A stretch of DNA of 64,000 nt from Scortum barcoo (lineage: Eukaryota > Chordata > Actinopteri > Centrarchiformes > Terapontidae), in assembly GCA_023238725.1 (NCBI GenBank), contig CM041534.1:23062303-23126302 (forward strand). Reading direction: 5' to 3'. Position 1 is the stretch's first letter. Each line of letters opens with the position of its first letter. This document shows positions 63,801 through 64,000 of the stretch, piece by piece. The position numbers and the translations under genes were made by a program. The notes beneath the pieces were generated by a model. That model saw only the letters and a list, made by a program, of their open reading frames with translations. It had not been told where the DNA came from and did no database searches.

Positions 63801-64000
63801 TATTTTACTATTTGGATGTTTGTTCGTTGGGTGGGTATTCGATTTTCAAAATTATTCCTGATGTCTCTATATGACCTATATAAGCAAATGACGCCAACAC
63901 TGAGAGGATTTTCTGTTTCTATTAGTTTCTAATATAATATAAATCATCAGTTTTATGAAGCATGAAGCAAACAAAGCAGAGTTTGGACTGCAGAGGCGAC

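Larger units (their letters stand above)
61813..64000. other. vps37d: vps37d upstream intron, partial
   Basis: I looked on the minus strand for the family's N-terminal exon and found none. The stretch holds a reverse copy of the 'ctgcagctaatgatt' repeat at about 62140-62390, a G10 run near 62680 and an 'acttttact' repeat at 63530-63800. Confidence 0.45.

Noticed and set aside
61813..64000. Search for the vps37d N-terminal exon
   Set aside because: No minus-strand segment matched the family's N-terminal helix with a donor site, so the exon is assumed to lie beyond the window.
1..64000. tRNA, rRNA or CRISPR features
   Set aside because: No cloverleaf boxes, rRNA stretches or spaced direct repeats of CRISPR type were seen; a vertebrate nuclear locus would not carry CRISPR.

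Overview
The window is vertebrate nuclear DNA, most likely from a ray-finned (teleost) fish. It is AT-rich and intron-rich, with GT-AG splice sites and CpG-containing promoters. It carries Tc1-type transposon debris, palindromic MITE-like elements, LINE 3' tails and microsatellites of kinds common in teleosts. Four protein-coding genes can be supported, and all were recognised by reading exons and matching remembered vertebrate families; no database search was run.

Layout. (1) 1-6.9 kb: the 5' end of fchsd2 on the minus strand, with coding exon 1 at 6695-6715 and exon 2 at 4043-4140; the rest of the gene lies left of the window. (2) 11.26-20.04 kb: a complete 11-exon foxred1 on the plus strand (509 codons plus stop), with every splice phase consistent. 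(3) 28.3-29.5 kb: the single main coding exon of a Kir1.1/ROMK-type potassium channel (kcnj1) on the plus strand. (4) 42.2-61.8 kb: the last three exons of a vps37-family gene, best matching vps37d, on the minus strand with introns of 6.3 and 12.4 kb; its first coding exon is beyond the right edge. The intervals hold fossil repeats and no further convincing gene.

The genes do not form a pathway. Fchsd2 works on membrane curvature and actin in endocytosis, Foxred1 in mitochondrial complex I assembly, Kcnj1 in epithelial K+ transport, and Vps37d in ESCRT-I sorting.

The most unusual structure is local segmental duplication. The kcnj1 coding exon is bracketed by duplications of itself: its start region is duplicated about 95 bp upstream, placing an out-of-frame ATG context before the real start, and its last ~225 coding bases plus 3' flank are repeated twice more downstream in decayed form (period about 335-375 bp). 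foxred1 intron 1 carries a separate three-unit tandem repeat (period about 310-335 bp) whose units each contain a palindromic element. An ~800 bp degenerate minisatellite lies at 34.5-35.3 kb, and palindromic MITE-like elements lie at 38.8-39.3 and 43.7-44.1 kb. No wholly new biological system was found.
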